DNA of 64,000 nt from Ecytonucleospora hepatopenaei (GCA_026692725.1 JAPMUG010000011.1:56751-120750), one strand, 5' to 3'. Shown: positions 7,869-18,117, counted from the stretch's first letter. A program made the numbers and translations. The notes: generated by a model not told the origin, from the sequence alone.

Positions 7869-8783
7869 ATGACAAAAATAAAGAAAAGTGATTTAAAAGA
7901 TTGTGTGTTGTTTATGAAAAACACAAAAAATAAAAGTCTGGTAAGAGATTTGCTTAAAATTGCAGCAAAAGACAATTATTTTTTAGTTCCAGAAGAAGTT
8001 GATGGAATTCAAAACAAAGAGAAATGTTGTAGAATTGCAGCATCAAAGAAATGTAAGTTTTTTGTGTCATTTAAGAATGAAATGGTTAATAAAACAAAAA
8101 GTGATAAAATACAAAAGAAAAACACAGCTGAAAACAACACAGAGAGTAATTCAAAAAATATTACAGAAGATAATAACAATATTGACATTTCTGATAAACA
8201 ACATGGTCTTTTTTCATTGGGACGAATTGTTGGTAATACCCCCAGTGATATTTTTACCTTTAAATTGCTTTCTTACACTGATAAATTTGACAATGTTTTG
8301 CCTTTTGAACCTTTTTCTAAGTTTTTGTTTCTTTCATGCGGTATAAAAAACAAAAATTTGGTTAATACCATGCAAGAACTTTTTAGCAGTAAAATACAGC
8401 AGGTGGATGTAGATGCCATTGAATATGTTGTTTTATTTTATTATAATGAAATGTGTAATAATTATATTTTAACCGTCTTAAGAATAAAAAATAAACATTC
8501 TTTGTCTTTTGCTAATAAAAATTTAGAAAAAACAGAAAACACCAAAGAAAAGAAAACAAGCAAAATGCTAGGGGAAGGTTTTGATGAAATAGGCCCAAGG
8601 TATGAGTTATTCCTTATAAATGAATATAAAGGAAATTCTACAGAAGAAAACCAAAAGAAAAAAGCAAAGAAAAATAAAAACATTTCTAAAACCGTTACCA
8701 AAGATACAGTTGGTAGATTATACGTTAAAAAGCAAGATTTAAGGGATGTTAAAGTTAGGTCAAATATTAAAAAAACTAATTAA
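7869..8783 (+). CDS. RPF2: Rpf2-like Brix-domain 60S assembly factor
   Basis: A 304-residue protein. The N-terminal half resembles the Rpf2 opening (LLKIAAKDNYFLVPEEV ... KKCKFFVSF), then an Asn/Glu-rich low-complexity insert (about 80-110) and GLFSLGRI, equivalent to the 'nnL.fGR' block of Rpf2. PFSKFLFLSCG and QVDVDAIEYVVLFYYNE follow the Brix core, and EIGPRYELFLI is the Brix signature near its end. Rpf2 works with Rrs1 to load the 5S RNP on pre-60S particles. The basic C-terminus (KKKAKKNKN) suits a nucleolar protein. Rpf1 or Brx1 is less likely because of the N-terminal block. Confidence 0.68.
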   Translation: MTKIKKSDLKDCVLFMKNTKNKSLVRDLLKIAAKDNYFLVPEEVDGIQNKEKCCRIAASKKCKFFVSFKNEMVNKTKSDKIQKKNTAENNTESNSKNITEDNNNIDISDKQHGLFSLGRIVGNTPSDIFTFKLLSYTDKFDNVLPFEPFSKFLFLSCGIKNKNLVNTMQELFSSKIQQVDVDAIEYVVLFYYNEMCNNYILTVLRIKNKHSLSFANKNLEKTENTKEKKTSKMLGEGFDEIGPRYELFLINEYKGNSTEENQKKKAKKNKNISKTVTKDTVGRLYVKKQDLRDVKVRSNIKKTN

Positions 8784-8881
8784 TTTTTTTTAATTTTTAA
8801 ATTAATTACTGCTTTATTTTTAACATATTTTAATGTTTTAATAAAATGGGATAATAATTAATTTTTTTAATTAATAATTTC

Positions 8882-8900
8882 CCCTTTTTGACATTTTGAA
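8882..8900 (+). promoter_or_regulatory. CCCC motif and TTTTTGACATTTT box just upstream of a start codon
   Basis: CCCCTTTTTGACATTTTGAA runs straight into the ATG at 8,901. A similar CACCCTATCTTTTTGACATT lies at 9,660-9,679, upstream of MCM6, and TTTTGACATTTT recurs at 13,791 upstream of the gene at 13,957. CCC-like motifs close to the start codon are a described microsporidian promoter feature. Confidence 0.5.
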
Positions 8901-9503
8901 ATGCTGTTCTTATGGTTTTTTAATATTTTATGTTATAAAATGTTAGTGACATCTAGTCAAGGATATAATCTATTAACTATGAGTTCTGATTATATTTTTA
9001 ACATACATTTATTGGGAAGTGACCATTATGTTTCAACCAAAGCTTTTACATTTAATTTAGCTGAAATAAAAGAGAATCTGGAAAGACAACAAATAGATCA
9101 CTGGTACATGAATACTGGCCTTGTGCAGTTTAAAATATGGTTTAATTTAAATCAAGTAATTTCTATTTCACCATATTTTGGAATTGAAGAAAAAGGAAAA
9201 TTTGAAGAAGAAATGATTCTGACAGGTTTAGGAATAACAATAGAAAAAACAGAAAAAATATCGATTAAAAGTTTAAGAAGGATTGTTGTAGAAGAAGAGA
9301 AACCATCAACCAGTAAAGAAATACAAGATGAACAACCATCAACCAGTAAAGAAATACAAGATGAACAACCATCAACCAGTAAAGAAATAAAAGATGAACA
9401 ACCATCAACCAGTGAAGAAATGAAAAAAAGATATGCAAATGATCCAGGACAAAGTAAAAAAACAGATGAATCTAATAAAACAGAAGAAGATACAGATGAT
9501 TGA
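8901..9503 (+). CDS. Predicted secreted protein with C-terminal 11-residue repeats, function unknown
   Basis: A 200-residue protein with a hydrophobic N-terminus (MLFLWFFNILCYKMLVTSS) that reads as a signal peptide with likely cleavage near residue 18-21. The middle (residues ~28-130) is an unrecognised globular region with regular beta-like stretches. The C-terminal third is disordered, with four 11-residue repeats of the type EQPSTSKEIQD followed by a Lys/Asp/Glu-rich tail. There is no TM helix after the signal peptide. An STSK motif also appears just after the signal peptide of the secreted protein at 32,580. It could be a spore-wall, polar-tube or host-directed protein; I recognise no family. 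Confidence 0.65.
   Translation: MLFLWFFNILCYKMLVTSSQGYNLLTMSSDYIFNIHLLGSDHYVSTKAFTFNLAEIKENLERQQIDHWYMNTGLVQFKIWFNLNQVISISPYFGIEEKGKFEEEMILTGLGITIEKTEKISIKSLRRIVVEEEKPSTSKEIQDEQPSTSKEIQDEQPSTSKEIKDEQPSTSEEMKKRYANDPGQSKKTDESNKTEEDTDD
9299..9421 (+). repeat. 33-bp in-frame tandem repeat, about 3.7 copies
   Basis: Units beginning CCATCAACCAGTAAAGAAAT recur every 33 bp and encode PSTSKEIQDEQ. The copies are nearly identical in DNA, so they expanded recently; the last has Glu for Lys. Confidence 0.9.
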
Positions 9504-9783
9504 AAATATTTTATTTAACAATTGTGTAATATTTACAAAATCAGTAGTAAATAAAATATAAAATAAAAATTATTTTATAATAACTTATAGAAAATTATTA
9601 TGAGAATATTTTACAATATAAAAAAATAACCTTAAAATATTTTATATTTTATAATTTTTCACCCTATCTTTTTGACATTTATTTTAAACATAAATATATA
9701 TACTTACATAAGATATAATTTAATATATTGCATAACATTCAATCAATAATATAAATATATTTAACAATTTTATAACCTAACTA

Positions 9784-11982
9784 ATGTCAATTGCTGTTAC
9801 TGATATTTTCTATAATTTCCTTAACAATGATTCTATGCTTACTGAAATTGAAAATGTTTTGCTACAAAATGGACAGACTTTTTACGTCGACCTTGGTAAA
9901 CTCAATGCTTTCGATAGTGCTCTTTCCATGGAAATCCAACAACATTTCACATCCACGTATGACACTCTAAAAAGTATTTTTGAAACTTTCTGCACAGAAA
10001 AGTTTGACCGTAAACTTGACCTGTCTTTTACCAACAACTTGATAAAAATGAAGATCAGAGACATAAAGTCACACGTACTCAACAAGCTTATAAGCTTTAC
10101 AGGGACAGTCACCAGAACCACGCAAGTACGTCCGGAACTAACAAAGGCAAATTTCCAGTGCAGAATTTGTAAGGCGATGATTTGCAATGTAGAGCAGGAA
10201 TGCCGCTATACCGAGCCAATTTTTTGTCCCAACCAGCTGTGCACCAACCGTACGCTCTTTGACCTTCAAACGGAACAGTCGCAGTTTTCAAACTGGCAGC
10301 GCATTTGCGTTCAGGAATCCACAGAGGAAATTCCAAAAGGATCTCTTCCTCGTAATATGGATGTGATAGTACGTAATGAGTTGTGTGAGCAAATAAAGCC
10401 AGGATCTCACCTTACATTCACAGGATATGCAGTGGTGGTTGACTCTGACATAAATTACAAAATGCCCAATAATACGCTCATTACGCAGTTACAGGGAGAG
10501 GGAGACATTCAAAAGAAAAAAAGCAGCAATTTGAAGGAAATGAATTTTAAATTAAATTTTATATGCGTAAGTGTATCAAATAATAAAACAAATAGTGAAG
10601 ATAATCAAAATGTATTAAATAATTTTAATATATTTGATAACAATATGCAGCATTTGGATGTTTACAACAAATTCAGTGAAGCACTCTTTCCCACCATTTA
10701 CGGTCATGCAAACATAAAAAATGCAATTTTGCTAATGTTAGTGGGTGGATGCAGCAAAAATGAGGATATAAAGCTAAGAGGAGACATAAACATTCTGCTG
10801 GTCGGAGACCCAGGAACAGCCAAGTCGCAGTTTCTGAAGCAAACAAGCGCACTTATGGACAGGTGCATATACACCAGCGGAAAGTCCAGCAGCGCAGCAG
10901 GACTGACGGCAGCAGTCGCCAGGGATGAGACGGGGGAGTACACGATAGACGCAGGTGCGCTGATGCTCAGCGATAACGGCGTGTGTTGTATCGATGAATT
11001 TGATAAAATGACGTATAAAGACCAGGTAAGCATCCACGAGGCAATGGAACAGCAAACAGTGAGCATTTCCAAGGCAGGGATAAATGCAACACTAAATGCC
11101 AGGTGTTCCGTGTTAGCAGCAGCCAATCCCATAAAAGGAAGATATGACAGCAAAAGAACACTCAAGGCAAATGTAAACATGTCACCAGCAATAATGAGCA
11201 GATTTGATTTGTATTTTGTATTGATTGATAAAATTGATAAAAACAATGATGCACTGATCAGCAAATACATTTTAGACGTACACAGTGATAGTTTAAACAA
11301 CAACACCATGGAATATACCAGCAGTGATGTAATAAAATATATTAAGCAAATAAAAAATAACAGGCCCATCATTACGGAGGAGGCAAAAGATGCACTTGAG
11401 TCCAAATACATTGCATTAAGACAGGAATGCCTGATAAACACCAACAACTACAAAATGACAGTAAGGCACTTGGAGAGCATGGTGAGACTGAGTGAGGCAC
11501 TTGCTAAGCTGCATAACACTGATGTGTATGTTACGCACGTAAATGAGGCATACAGGCTGTTAAAGAGCAGTTTGGTGGAAATAGAGCAGAGTGAGGTTAT
11601 GCTGTTTAACAGTGAAATAAATCAGGAAGCCAATAAAATTACAATGAAGGAATATAATGCCATGGTAAATGCCATGGTTTACATAATAAAGCAGAATGAT
11701 TATGATAGGGAAGAAGTGGTACTGGCATATTGTAAGGCAGTAGAGGATAAAATAGAGAGTGAAGAAGAATTAAATGAAATAAAGAGAAAGGCAGGGGAAG
11801 TATTAAGGTTATTAATAGAAAATGAGGGAATATTGTATGAAGAAGAAATAGTATATAATGATAATATAATATCTAATAATATTATAAATGATAATATAAT
11901 ATCTAATAATATTATAAATGATAATATAATATCTAATAATATTAGGAAGATTATAAGAATACATGAAGCATATGATATTTAA
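9784..11982 (+). CDS. MCM6: MCM6 replicative helicase subunit
   Basis: A 732-residue MCM protein. It has an N-terminal OB domain with a C4 zinc finger (CRIC ... CPNQLC, about 125-160), then the MCM6-type stretch SQFSNWQRICVQE / IPKGSLPRNMDVIVR. The AAA+ core carries Walker A GDPGTAKSQ (about 340-348), Walker B CCIDEFDKM (about 400), sensor 1 AAANP and arginine finger MSRFDLYF (about 470). A winged-helix-like C-terminus follows. It is a subunit of the Mcm2-7 helicase at replication forks. The last 40 residues contain an Asn/Ile repeat (SNNIINDNI type, three copies of a 30-bp DNA unit, about 11,863-11,942). The AAA+ core (10,780-11,100) is markedly more GC-rich than the rest of the gene. Confidence 0.93.
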   Translation: MSIAVTDIFYNFLNNDSMLTEIENVLLQNGQTFYVDLGKLNAFDSALSMEIQQHFTSTYDTLKSIFETFCTEKFDRKLDLSFTNNLIKMKIRDIKSHVLNKLISFTGTVTRTTQVRPELTKANFQCRICKAMICNVEQECRYTEPIFCPNQLCTNRTLFDLQTEQSQFSNWQRICVQESTEEIPKGSLPRNMDVIVRNELCEQIKPGSHLTFTGYAVVVDSDINYKMPNNTLITQLQGEGDIQKKKSSNLKEMNFKLNFICVSVSNNKTNSEDNQNVLNNFNIFDNNMQHLDVYNKFSEALFPTIYGHANIKNAILLMLVGGCSKNEDIKLRGDINILLVGDPGTAKSQFLKQTSALMDRCIYTSGKSSSAAGLTAAVARDETGEYTIDAGALMLSDNGVCCIDEFDKMTYKDQVSIHEAMEQQTVSISKAGINATLNARCSVLAAANPIKGRYDSKRTLKANVNMSPAIMSRFDLYFVLIDKIDKNNDALISKYILDVHSDSLNNNTMEYTSSDVIKYIKQIKNNRPIITEEAKDALESKYIALRQECLINTNNYKMTVRHLESMVRLSEALAKLHNTDVYVTHVNEAYRLLKSSLVEIEQSEVMLFNSEINQEANKITMKEYNAMVNAMVYIIKQNDYDREEVVLAYCKAVEDKIESEEELNEIKRKAGEVLRLLIENEGILYEEEIVYNDNIISNNIINDNIISNNIINDNIISNNIRKIIRIHEAYDI

Positions 11983-12080
11983 ATATATTTTTTTATTTAA
12001 TTTATTTTATAAACTAAAAAATAAATAGTTAATATATACTAATTTACAATAATTTATTACATGATAATATTTTTATAACA

Positions 12081-13418
12081 TTAAATTATTTCCTGTGTGT
12101 TGCTTTGACTTTCTCCATTGAAATTACTGTCGCTTACCTCCTCTTCCTTTTTTGTTGGCTTTTTACTGATATTCTTGCTGAGAATATTCCTGTTTCTTTT
12201 TGTTCTTTTTACCAGGGCCAGTACTAAAAATAAAATAACCAGGGCTACTGATGAAAATGATAAGACTATAACCAGTGGATTTTTCTTAATTACCACTTCG
12301 TCTCTTTTCTTAGCATCTTTTTTGGGTTGTACTGGTGGTTTTGGTAGGCTTTCTTTGGTTTTCGGATGTTTTTTGGCAAATTTATGTAAATACCTAATTA
12401 CCAAATTATTTGAATGATTAACATATGAAGTATTGACATGATTTTGATCCGTTACTAGGTCATAAATATTATGAGTGATTTTTTCTTTTAGTTTTTCAAT
12501 TTTTAACATTTTTATTTCTTTGGTTATAGAATCACCTGATAAAAAACCAATTTCAATATCCAAATTACATAATAAATGCTTAAAACCCGTAATAAAATCA
12601 AATACAGACATAAATCCATCTTTTAAAAAAACTTGTAGCAATACCAAAATATTTTGACATCCTACAATAACCAACGGTGTATCGGGAGAAATATTTGTTT
12701 TTTTAAATATTTGAATATTTTTTTGTGTGTTTTTAAACATTAAAACAAAAAAATTGGCTGTTTCCTTTACAAGACTGTTGACTTCTGAAATTTTATCTTT
12801 ATAAAGTTCCAATGATTTTTCAAATATTTTATCAAATGAAATTCCTTTGTTTATAAGCAAATAAATTATATAATTTCCGTAATTATCTAGTGTTTCTGTT
12901 ATTTTGTTTTTAGACGAGTTGCCTGCTACATTATCATAATCTGGTATTGAAAATGATGTCAAAATGTCTATCTGTAAATCGTATGATAAATTAGACGTAT
13001 ACTTATTAATAAAATATAATTTTTGGATTTCCCTCCTTTTTTGTATTGCGTATTTATGCACTAACATGTTTATGTAAATGAGATTAAAATGTTCTAAACA
13101 GAAATTATAGTTTTTGTTGCCATATATTGATTGTATACTCTTATTGTTGTTTATGATGTTTCCATCCTTGTTATAGTTGTATTTTAAATATTTTGCTGGT
13201 TGCACAATAAGTAAATTATAACCGTTGTTAAAATCAAAACAGTCATAAAGTAGCTGGACAGTGTTTTGGTAATGTTGTTGGTTGTAAGCGTTAAGTTCAG
13301 AAAAGAACTTTGAACTATCGCAACAAAAAGGGCTTTGTCCGCAATTTGCTCTGTATGTTATGGTAAAAGAAAAAACACACCCAAACAAAAACACAAAGTT
13401 AATGTTCATTTTAACCAT
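12081..13418 (-). CDS. Predicted type I membrane protein, function unknown
   Basis: A 445-residue protein with a signal peptide (MVKMNINFVFLFGCVFSFTI), an ectodomain of ~350 residues with several cysteines (CGQSPFCCDSS near the N-terminus), a Pro/Lys-rich stalk (KPPVQPKKDAKKR) and one TM helix (about 387-406, PLVIVLSFSSVALVILFLVL). A basic, then acidic/Ser cytoplasmic tail of ~40 residues ends the protein. The architecture is that of a cell-surface or secretory-pathway receptor-like protein. No family recognised. The next gene upstream (13,957, divergent) encodes another single-pass type I protein. Confidence 0.65.
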   Translation of the reverse strand: MVKMNINFVFLFGCVFSFTITYRANCGQSPFCCDSSKFFSELNAYNQQHYQNTVQLLYDCFDFNNGYNLLIVQPAKYLKYNYNKDGNIINNNKSIQSIYGNKNYNFCLEHFNLIYINMLVHKYAIQKRREIQKLYFINKYTSNLSYDLQIDILTSFSIPDYDNVAGNSSKNKITETLDNYGNYIIYLLINKGISFDKIFEKSLELYKDKISEVNSLVKETANFFVLMFKNTQKNIQIFKKTNISPDTPLVIVGCQNILVLLQVFLKDGFMSVFDFITGFKHLLCNLDIEIGFLSGDSITKEIKMLKIEKLKEKITHNIYDLVTDQNHVNTSYVNHSNNLVIRYLHKFAKKHPKTKESLPKPPVQPKKDAKKRDEVVIKKNPLVIVLSFSSVALVILFLVLALVKRTKRNRNILSKNISKKPTKKEEEVSDSNFNGESQSNTQEII

Positions 13419-13956
13419 AAAACTTTAAAATATATTAAGTTTAAATGTTTTTTTATAAAATGATATAAAATTGTAGTTGTATTCTGATATAATATATTAT
13501 ATGTTAAATATTAAACTAAATGTTATATTTTTCTAAATAAACTAATAAATAAAAAATTAAAATAAACTAAAAAACTTTAACTGTTTTAAGGGGTATCTGT
13601 TAGTGAAATTAATATTTAGAAAATATAATGACATTTATAAAATTATTTAATGAATATTTATAGATAATAACATATATTTATAAATATTAAGGTATAATTA
13701 TATTTTATAAATAATTTACTAAAATAAATCAATATAAAATTTAAATATTTAAAAATGAAAGAGTTTTAAAAATATAAAATTAAGAAATATTTTGACATTT
13801 TAAAAATGATATGAAATTATTTAAATATTTGATGGAATAGATAATATTTTGTTAACTTATAAAAATATTAACTATTGATTTTTTATCATTTTTTAAAAAA
13901 TTTTTAATTTTTTTCCATATTTATATTTATTATTTATTTGATACAATACTTTGAAA
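13419..13956. other. 538-bp AT-rich divergent intergenic region
   Basis: Lies between two divergent membrane-protein genes. It is almost pure A/T with only short homopolymer runs. The one notable site is TTTTGACATTTT near 13,791. I see no ORF or RNA gene. Confidence 0.6.
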
Positions 13957-15177
13957 ATGTTTTTTAATTATTATTATATTTGTATATTAGCATCTAATCC
14001 ATTCAATTTGGTAAATAATGATATAAAGAAAAATGTACATGAAGCAAATAAATTTAATTATAATAAAATACAACAAGAAAATGTTGATTTTTTATATAAC
14101 AATCTTTATAAAGAAGCAAATGCACTTGATGATTTTAACAATAAAAATGCTGTTTCTTATAAAGAATTCCAAACATTTACAATTTGTGGAGGTGAACTTT
14201 TTTCTCTTTCTCAAATAATATATGGCAAAAATAAAATACAAAATAAATCAAATAAGTATACCTTTATTGATAATAAATTGTATAAAATAAGCAATAAAAA
14301 CACACTGGATTCTTATAAGTTTTATAAGGATACCTTGTTTTTTCTGAACAAGGGAGTTATAATAAAAATAAAAGAAAATGGAGAATATAAAAAATACAAA
14401 TTATTACAGAGTATTTTTATAAACATTGAGGTAGAAAATAAGATTAATTTAAAGCTAATTGATGAAAATACAAAATTGTTTAATAATTATAAATACTGTG
14501 GTAAAGAAAGAGATAGTTTATTTTTTAGTAGGGTTAATAAAACAAGAGAGTTTTATGCTTTTTTATCAGACAAAAATAAAAAATATTTTATAAAGTTAAA
14601 TGCTAAGGAACCACTATCACTTGATATAATACAAAAATATAATTTAAACAATAACTATAATAATAGTTTTAACAATAACTTAAATAACAATTTAAAAGAA
14701 AATAACTTAAAAAACAATTTAGAAGAGAATAACTTAAATAATAAAAATTGTTCTAGAAGCAACAAGTTTATATTAAAAAGTAAAATAGAAGAAAATTTAC
14801 AATATTTAAGGTTAAAAAAGTATGGTTCAAAATATAATTTATATTTAAAAAATACTAAAATTGACAAAATAAAGGAATTTAATTCAATTTTTATTACTAG
14901 TAAAACCATAGTGAATTTTATAGAAAAAATGAATAGAAATAATTATTTGTGTATTGAAACTTTTTTTAAAACAGATGGAGAAATAAAAGCATATGCATTT
15001 AAAGATTTTAAAATAGAAAAGTATGAAGATGATTGGACTGATTATAGCACATTTAAAAAGTATTTAATAGGAATATGCATATCTTGTTTTATATCTATTT
15101 TATTTGTTATGGTATTTTATATGGTTATAAAGATAAAAAATAAAAAGAAAAATAAAAGCCATATAAACTTTAAATAA
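13957..15177 (+). CDS. Predicted type I membrane protein with Asn-rich insert, function unknown
   Basis: A 406-residue protein from the ATG at 13,957 (the frame opens two codons earlier at a TTG). It has a short hydrophobic N-terminus (MFFNYYYICILASNPFNLV) that fits a signal peptide, an ectodomain with few cysteines and an Asn/Leu-rich repeat at about 232-265 (NNNLNNNLKENNLKNN type). One TM helix lies near 370-394 (YLIGICISCFISILFVMVFY), followed by a short Lys/Asn-rich tail. No family recognised. Its architecture mirrors the neighbour at 12,081-13,418 in opposite orientation, but I see no sequence similarity between them. Confidence 0.65.
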   Translation: MFFNYYYICILASNPFNLVNNDIKKNVHEANKFNYNKIQQENVDFLYNNLYKEANALDDFNNKNAVSYKEFQTFTICGGELFSLSQIIYGKNKIQNKSNKYTFIDNKLYKISNKNTLDSYKFYKDTLFFLNKGVIIKIKENGEYKKYKLLQSIFINIEVENKINLKLIDENTKLFNNYKYCGKERDSLFFSRVNKTREFYAFLSDKNKKYFIKLNAKEPLSLDIIQKYNLNNNYNNSFNNNLNNNLKENNLKNNLEENNLNNKNCSRSNKFILKSKIEENLQYLRLKKYGSKYNLYLKNTKIDKIKEFNSIFITSKTIVNFIEKMNRNNYLCIETFFKTDGEIKAYAFKDFKIEKYEDDWTDYSTFKKYLIGICISCFISILFVMVFYMVIKIKNKKKNKSHINFK

Positions 15178-15463
15178 AGGCCATATAAACTTTATAAACA
15201 AGTAAAATATAATCATTTTTAAGTATTTTGCATTTAAAACATATATATTGTACAAAATTATTTATATTTTTTTAAATATTTTTAAGCTTAAATTTTAAAC
15301 TTTAAGAATATATTTATGATAAAATATAAAAAATATTTTTAAATTAAAATAAAAACTATTTAAAATTGATTTATATTACACAATAAATGTAAAAAACTAA
15401 AAAAACTTTTTGATAATTTTTAATCATTTTTAAATTTAAAAAAATTTTTAGTAACCGTAAAAT

Positions 15464-16510
15464 ATGTTTTATATATTATATTATACATTTACAACAATAT
15501 TCAGAAATAGTTTTAGTTATTTAACTGCTGTAAGATGTGCACAAGCTTATCAACAACGTAAAGAAGAAAAAGAAATGGAAAAATCAATGAATAGTTTTTT
15601 AGAAGAAATAAAAGATGAACAAGCAGATGAATTTCATGAAAAAGCGTGTGAAATTATGGTTCAGAAAGGAATTTTTAAAGGAAAAGACCTGAACTTGGGC
15701 AAGATAAACATGTCTCTTATAAAAATGAAAACCTTTAGATCCCAAATAAAAGAACTCTTACGACTTGGAATTTATTTGGATAAAGAAAAGAAGGATACTT
15801 TTTTGGAAAACATATTACACAAAAAACTCAGAAGCATCTTTGATGATATAAATAAGACAGGAACATTACCTTCTAGAATAAGAGAAAAAATTGCCGAAAT
15901 GCCCCTCCCTAAGAAATGCACAAACATAAAAAATCATAAGAAAGATGAAGAGTGTAAAACATGTGAAGAGTATGAAATTTGTTTAAAAATTAGAGAAATA
16001 AAAAGATATTCTGATTTAACTTCTTTTTATAAAAAGTTAAAAAGCAAATTCAAAGATGATTCTGTTGTTTATGATTTTTTAGAAAACCTTTCTACAATTG
16101 AGAGTATGTTACTTGATCTTGATAAAATTTATAGCGAGATGTTTGAAATATCATGTTGCTATCCATTTGTAAGTACGTGTTGGTTATTTTATTTTGCAAA
16201 CTGTCCAGTATTAATATTTTTTATTGATGATAAAATTATGTCCTGTCCAAAATGCAAAGAACTTTTTAAAGAATATTCAGACAATGTAGAAAGTTTACAT
16301 GAAAAAATAAAAACAAGCCTAGAGTGTGAAGAAGGACAGTGTTTTTTAAATAATGATTATAAGATGGTAATATATTACCTTACAAAGATATTGGACATGG
16401 CACTAAATCATAAAGTACATGGCACTAAAATTGGCGAATTAAAAGAATTGGTATCAGAATATAATGAAAAAAGGAAAAAAGTAGAAAAATTATTAAAAGA
16501 ATTATCTTAA
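15464..16510 (+). CDS. Cysteine-containing helical protein with hydrophobic N-terminus, function unknown
   Basis: A 348-residue protein. The N-terminus (MFYILYYTFTTIFRNSFSYL) could be a signal peptide or anchor; the rest is mostly helical and charged with Cys pairs (CKTCEEYEIC; CPKCKELFK; CEEGQCF). A second hydrophobic patch (CWLFYFANCPVLIFFI, about 243-258) could be a buried or membrane helix. The run of CxxC-like pairs suggests disulphides in a secreted protein or zinc sites. I recognise no family. GTAACCGTAAAAT precedes the ATG; no CCC motif is visible. Confidence 0.6.
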   Translation: MFYILYYTFTTIFRNSFSYLTAVRCAQAYQQRKEEKEMEKSMNSFLEEIKDEQADEFHEKACEIMVQKGIFKGKDLNLGKINMSLIKMKTFRSQIKELLRLGIYLDKEKKDTFLENILHKKLRSIFDDINKTGTLPSRIREKIAEMPLPKKCTNIKNHKKDEECKTCEEYEICLKIREIKRYSDLTSFYKKLKSKFKDDSVVYDFLENLSTIESMLLDLDKIYSEMFEISCCYPFVSTCWLFYFANCPVLIFFIDDKIMSCPKCKELFKEYSDNVESLHEKIKTSLECEEGQCFLNNDYKMVIYYLTKILDMALNHKVHGTKIGELKELVSEYNEKRKKVEKLLKELS

Positions 16511-16666
16511 TATTTATATTTTATATTAAATTAATAGTATTATATATTTATATTTATATTTAATTATATTTATATTAAATAAATAGTATTATATAAAAAA
16601 CAGTATTATATTTATTATAAATTAATAGTATTTTATATATATATTTATTTATTATAGTTTATTTAT

Positions 16667-17768
16667 TCATAAATATTTCTCCTCTATCCCACATACCTCT
16701 GGAAATGCCTTATAAAAATACTTACAAAATGATACTAATTCCAGTACCTTCTCTATTTCTATGTCTTTGTCCTTCTTCAGAAATAAGTTAGGCATCATCA
16801 CTATGCTTATGCCGTCCAAGTCCATCTGCTTTTCCTTGTTTTCCTTCTGAGAAGTCTTTAAGCATATCTTATAGCATAGCATAACATTACTCTCTAAGAT
16901 ATTTCTGTTGTTAAAAGGTAAAGAGTAGTACATGGCTTTAGTAAGGATAAGTTTGTCATCTGTAATGTTATCATTATTGTTATTTATATCATTATTGTTA
17001 TTGTTATTTATAATATTATCATGTATACTATTTATCTTTATTATTATATTTATATATCCATTTGGTATTATACAACAATTAAATGATCTTAATAATGTTT
17101 TATACACCTCACATGAATCTATTAGGTCAAAGTTACGGTCAAACAGTTCCTTCCCCTTCTCTTCTGATACCTTATGCTCTACTATGTCCTGCAATAGGCT
17201 ATTAGCAGTTCTGAGTCTTTGCTTGGTGCTGTTGACCCTAAAGAGGCCATTCTGATCAAATGGTTTATTAAGTATAATATCACTGATAAGATTAAAATGT
17301 TTAGGAACAACAATATTATGTATTTAATATGTTGTTATTAGTATTACTATTATTTAATATATTGTTATTTAATATATTGTTACTATTATTTAATATATTA
17401 TTATTAGTTTTATTTTTTATATTATTACTATTATTTAATATATTATTATTATTACTATTTGTATTACTCTCTATTATATTAAATCCATATTTACTCTCTT
17501 CTATACTATTACTTGGTATTATCACCTCTTCTTTCTTATATATATTAAATATACTATCATCATTACTAACTAACTTATTATATTCAGTATATGACAGGTA
17601 TTTCCTAATGATGTGTTTGTTAGCAGTGATGAAGTTATTAAAGTATTTCTTCTGGTCATGTCTACTGAGTGAGTTATAGGTGTTGATTCTATTGTTAATG
17701 TGTTTATTAAGGAAATCACTTTCATTAAATGTATTATTATCATTATTATCATTATTAGTGTTATTCAT
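16667..17768 (-). CDS. RhoGAP-domain protein split by a frameshift
   Basis: Two reverse-strand frames belong together. Frame 1 (17,316-17,768) starts at an ATG and ends in an Asn-rich tract. Frame 2 is open from 17,323 down to 16,667 and has no ATG before the domain. Frame 2 begins VVPKHFNLISDIIL, then FDQNGLFRVNSTKQRLR and YKTLLRSFNCCIIPNGYI. This is the RhoGAP order 'vP.il..ci ... GiFRv.Gs ... lK.flReLPePlip', including the arginine-finger-type FRV arginine, followed by an Asn insert and LDGISIVMMPNLFL ('la.vfgPnLl'). The frames differ by one base near 17,316-17,326, within AT-rich Asn codons. RhoGAPs switch off Rho/Cdc42 GTPases. The break may be a sequencing indel, a real mutation or, less likely, programmed. 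Confidence 0.65.
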
Positions 17769-18117
17769 ATAGTATATTATATAATTATAATAAGTTATAT
17801 AGTATAATAAGTTATATAGTATAATATAAATAATTAAATATAATTATATTATTTATTTATATGTTTTAGATTTAACCATAAATATAAATAAACAATAATA
17901 TAATAATATAATAATATAATAATATAATAATATAATAATATAATAATATAATAATATAATAATATAATAATATAATAATATAATAATATAATAATATAAT
18001 AATATAATAATATAAATAATATAATAATATTAATAATATAATAATATAATAATATAATAATATAATAATATATATAATATATAATAATATAAATATATTT
18101 TATAATATAAATATATT
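17769..18117. repeat. AT microsatellite block, 8-bp unit AATAATAT
   Basis: From about 17,893 to 18,065 the sequence is a nearly uninterrupted array of the 8-bp unit AATAATAT, then irregular ATA/TAATA. The flanks are A/T only. No gene is visible. Confidence 0.9.

Noticed and set aside
10704..11447. 247-residue hydrophobic minus-strand ORF
   Set aside because: Antisense shadow of the MCM6 AAA+ core, whose + strand motifs are unambiguous.
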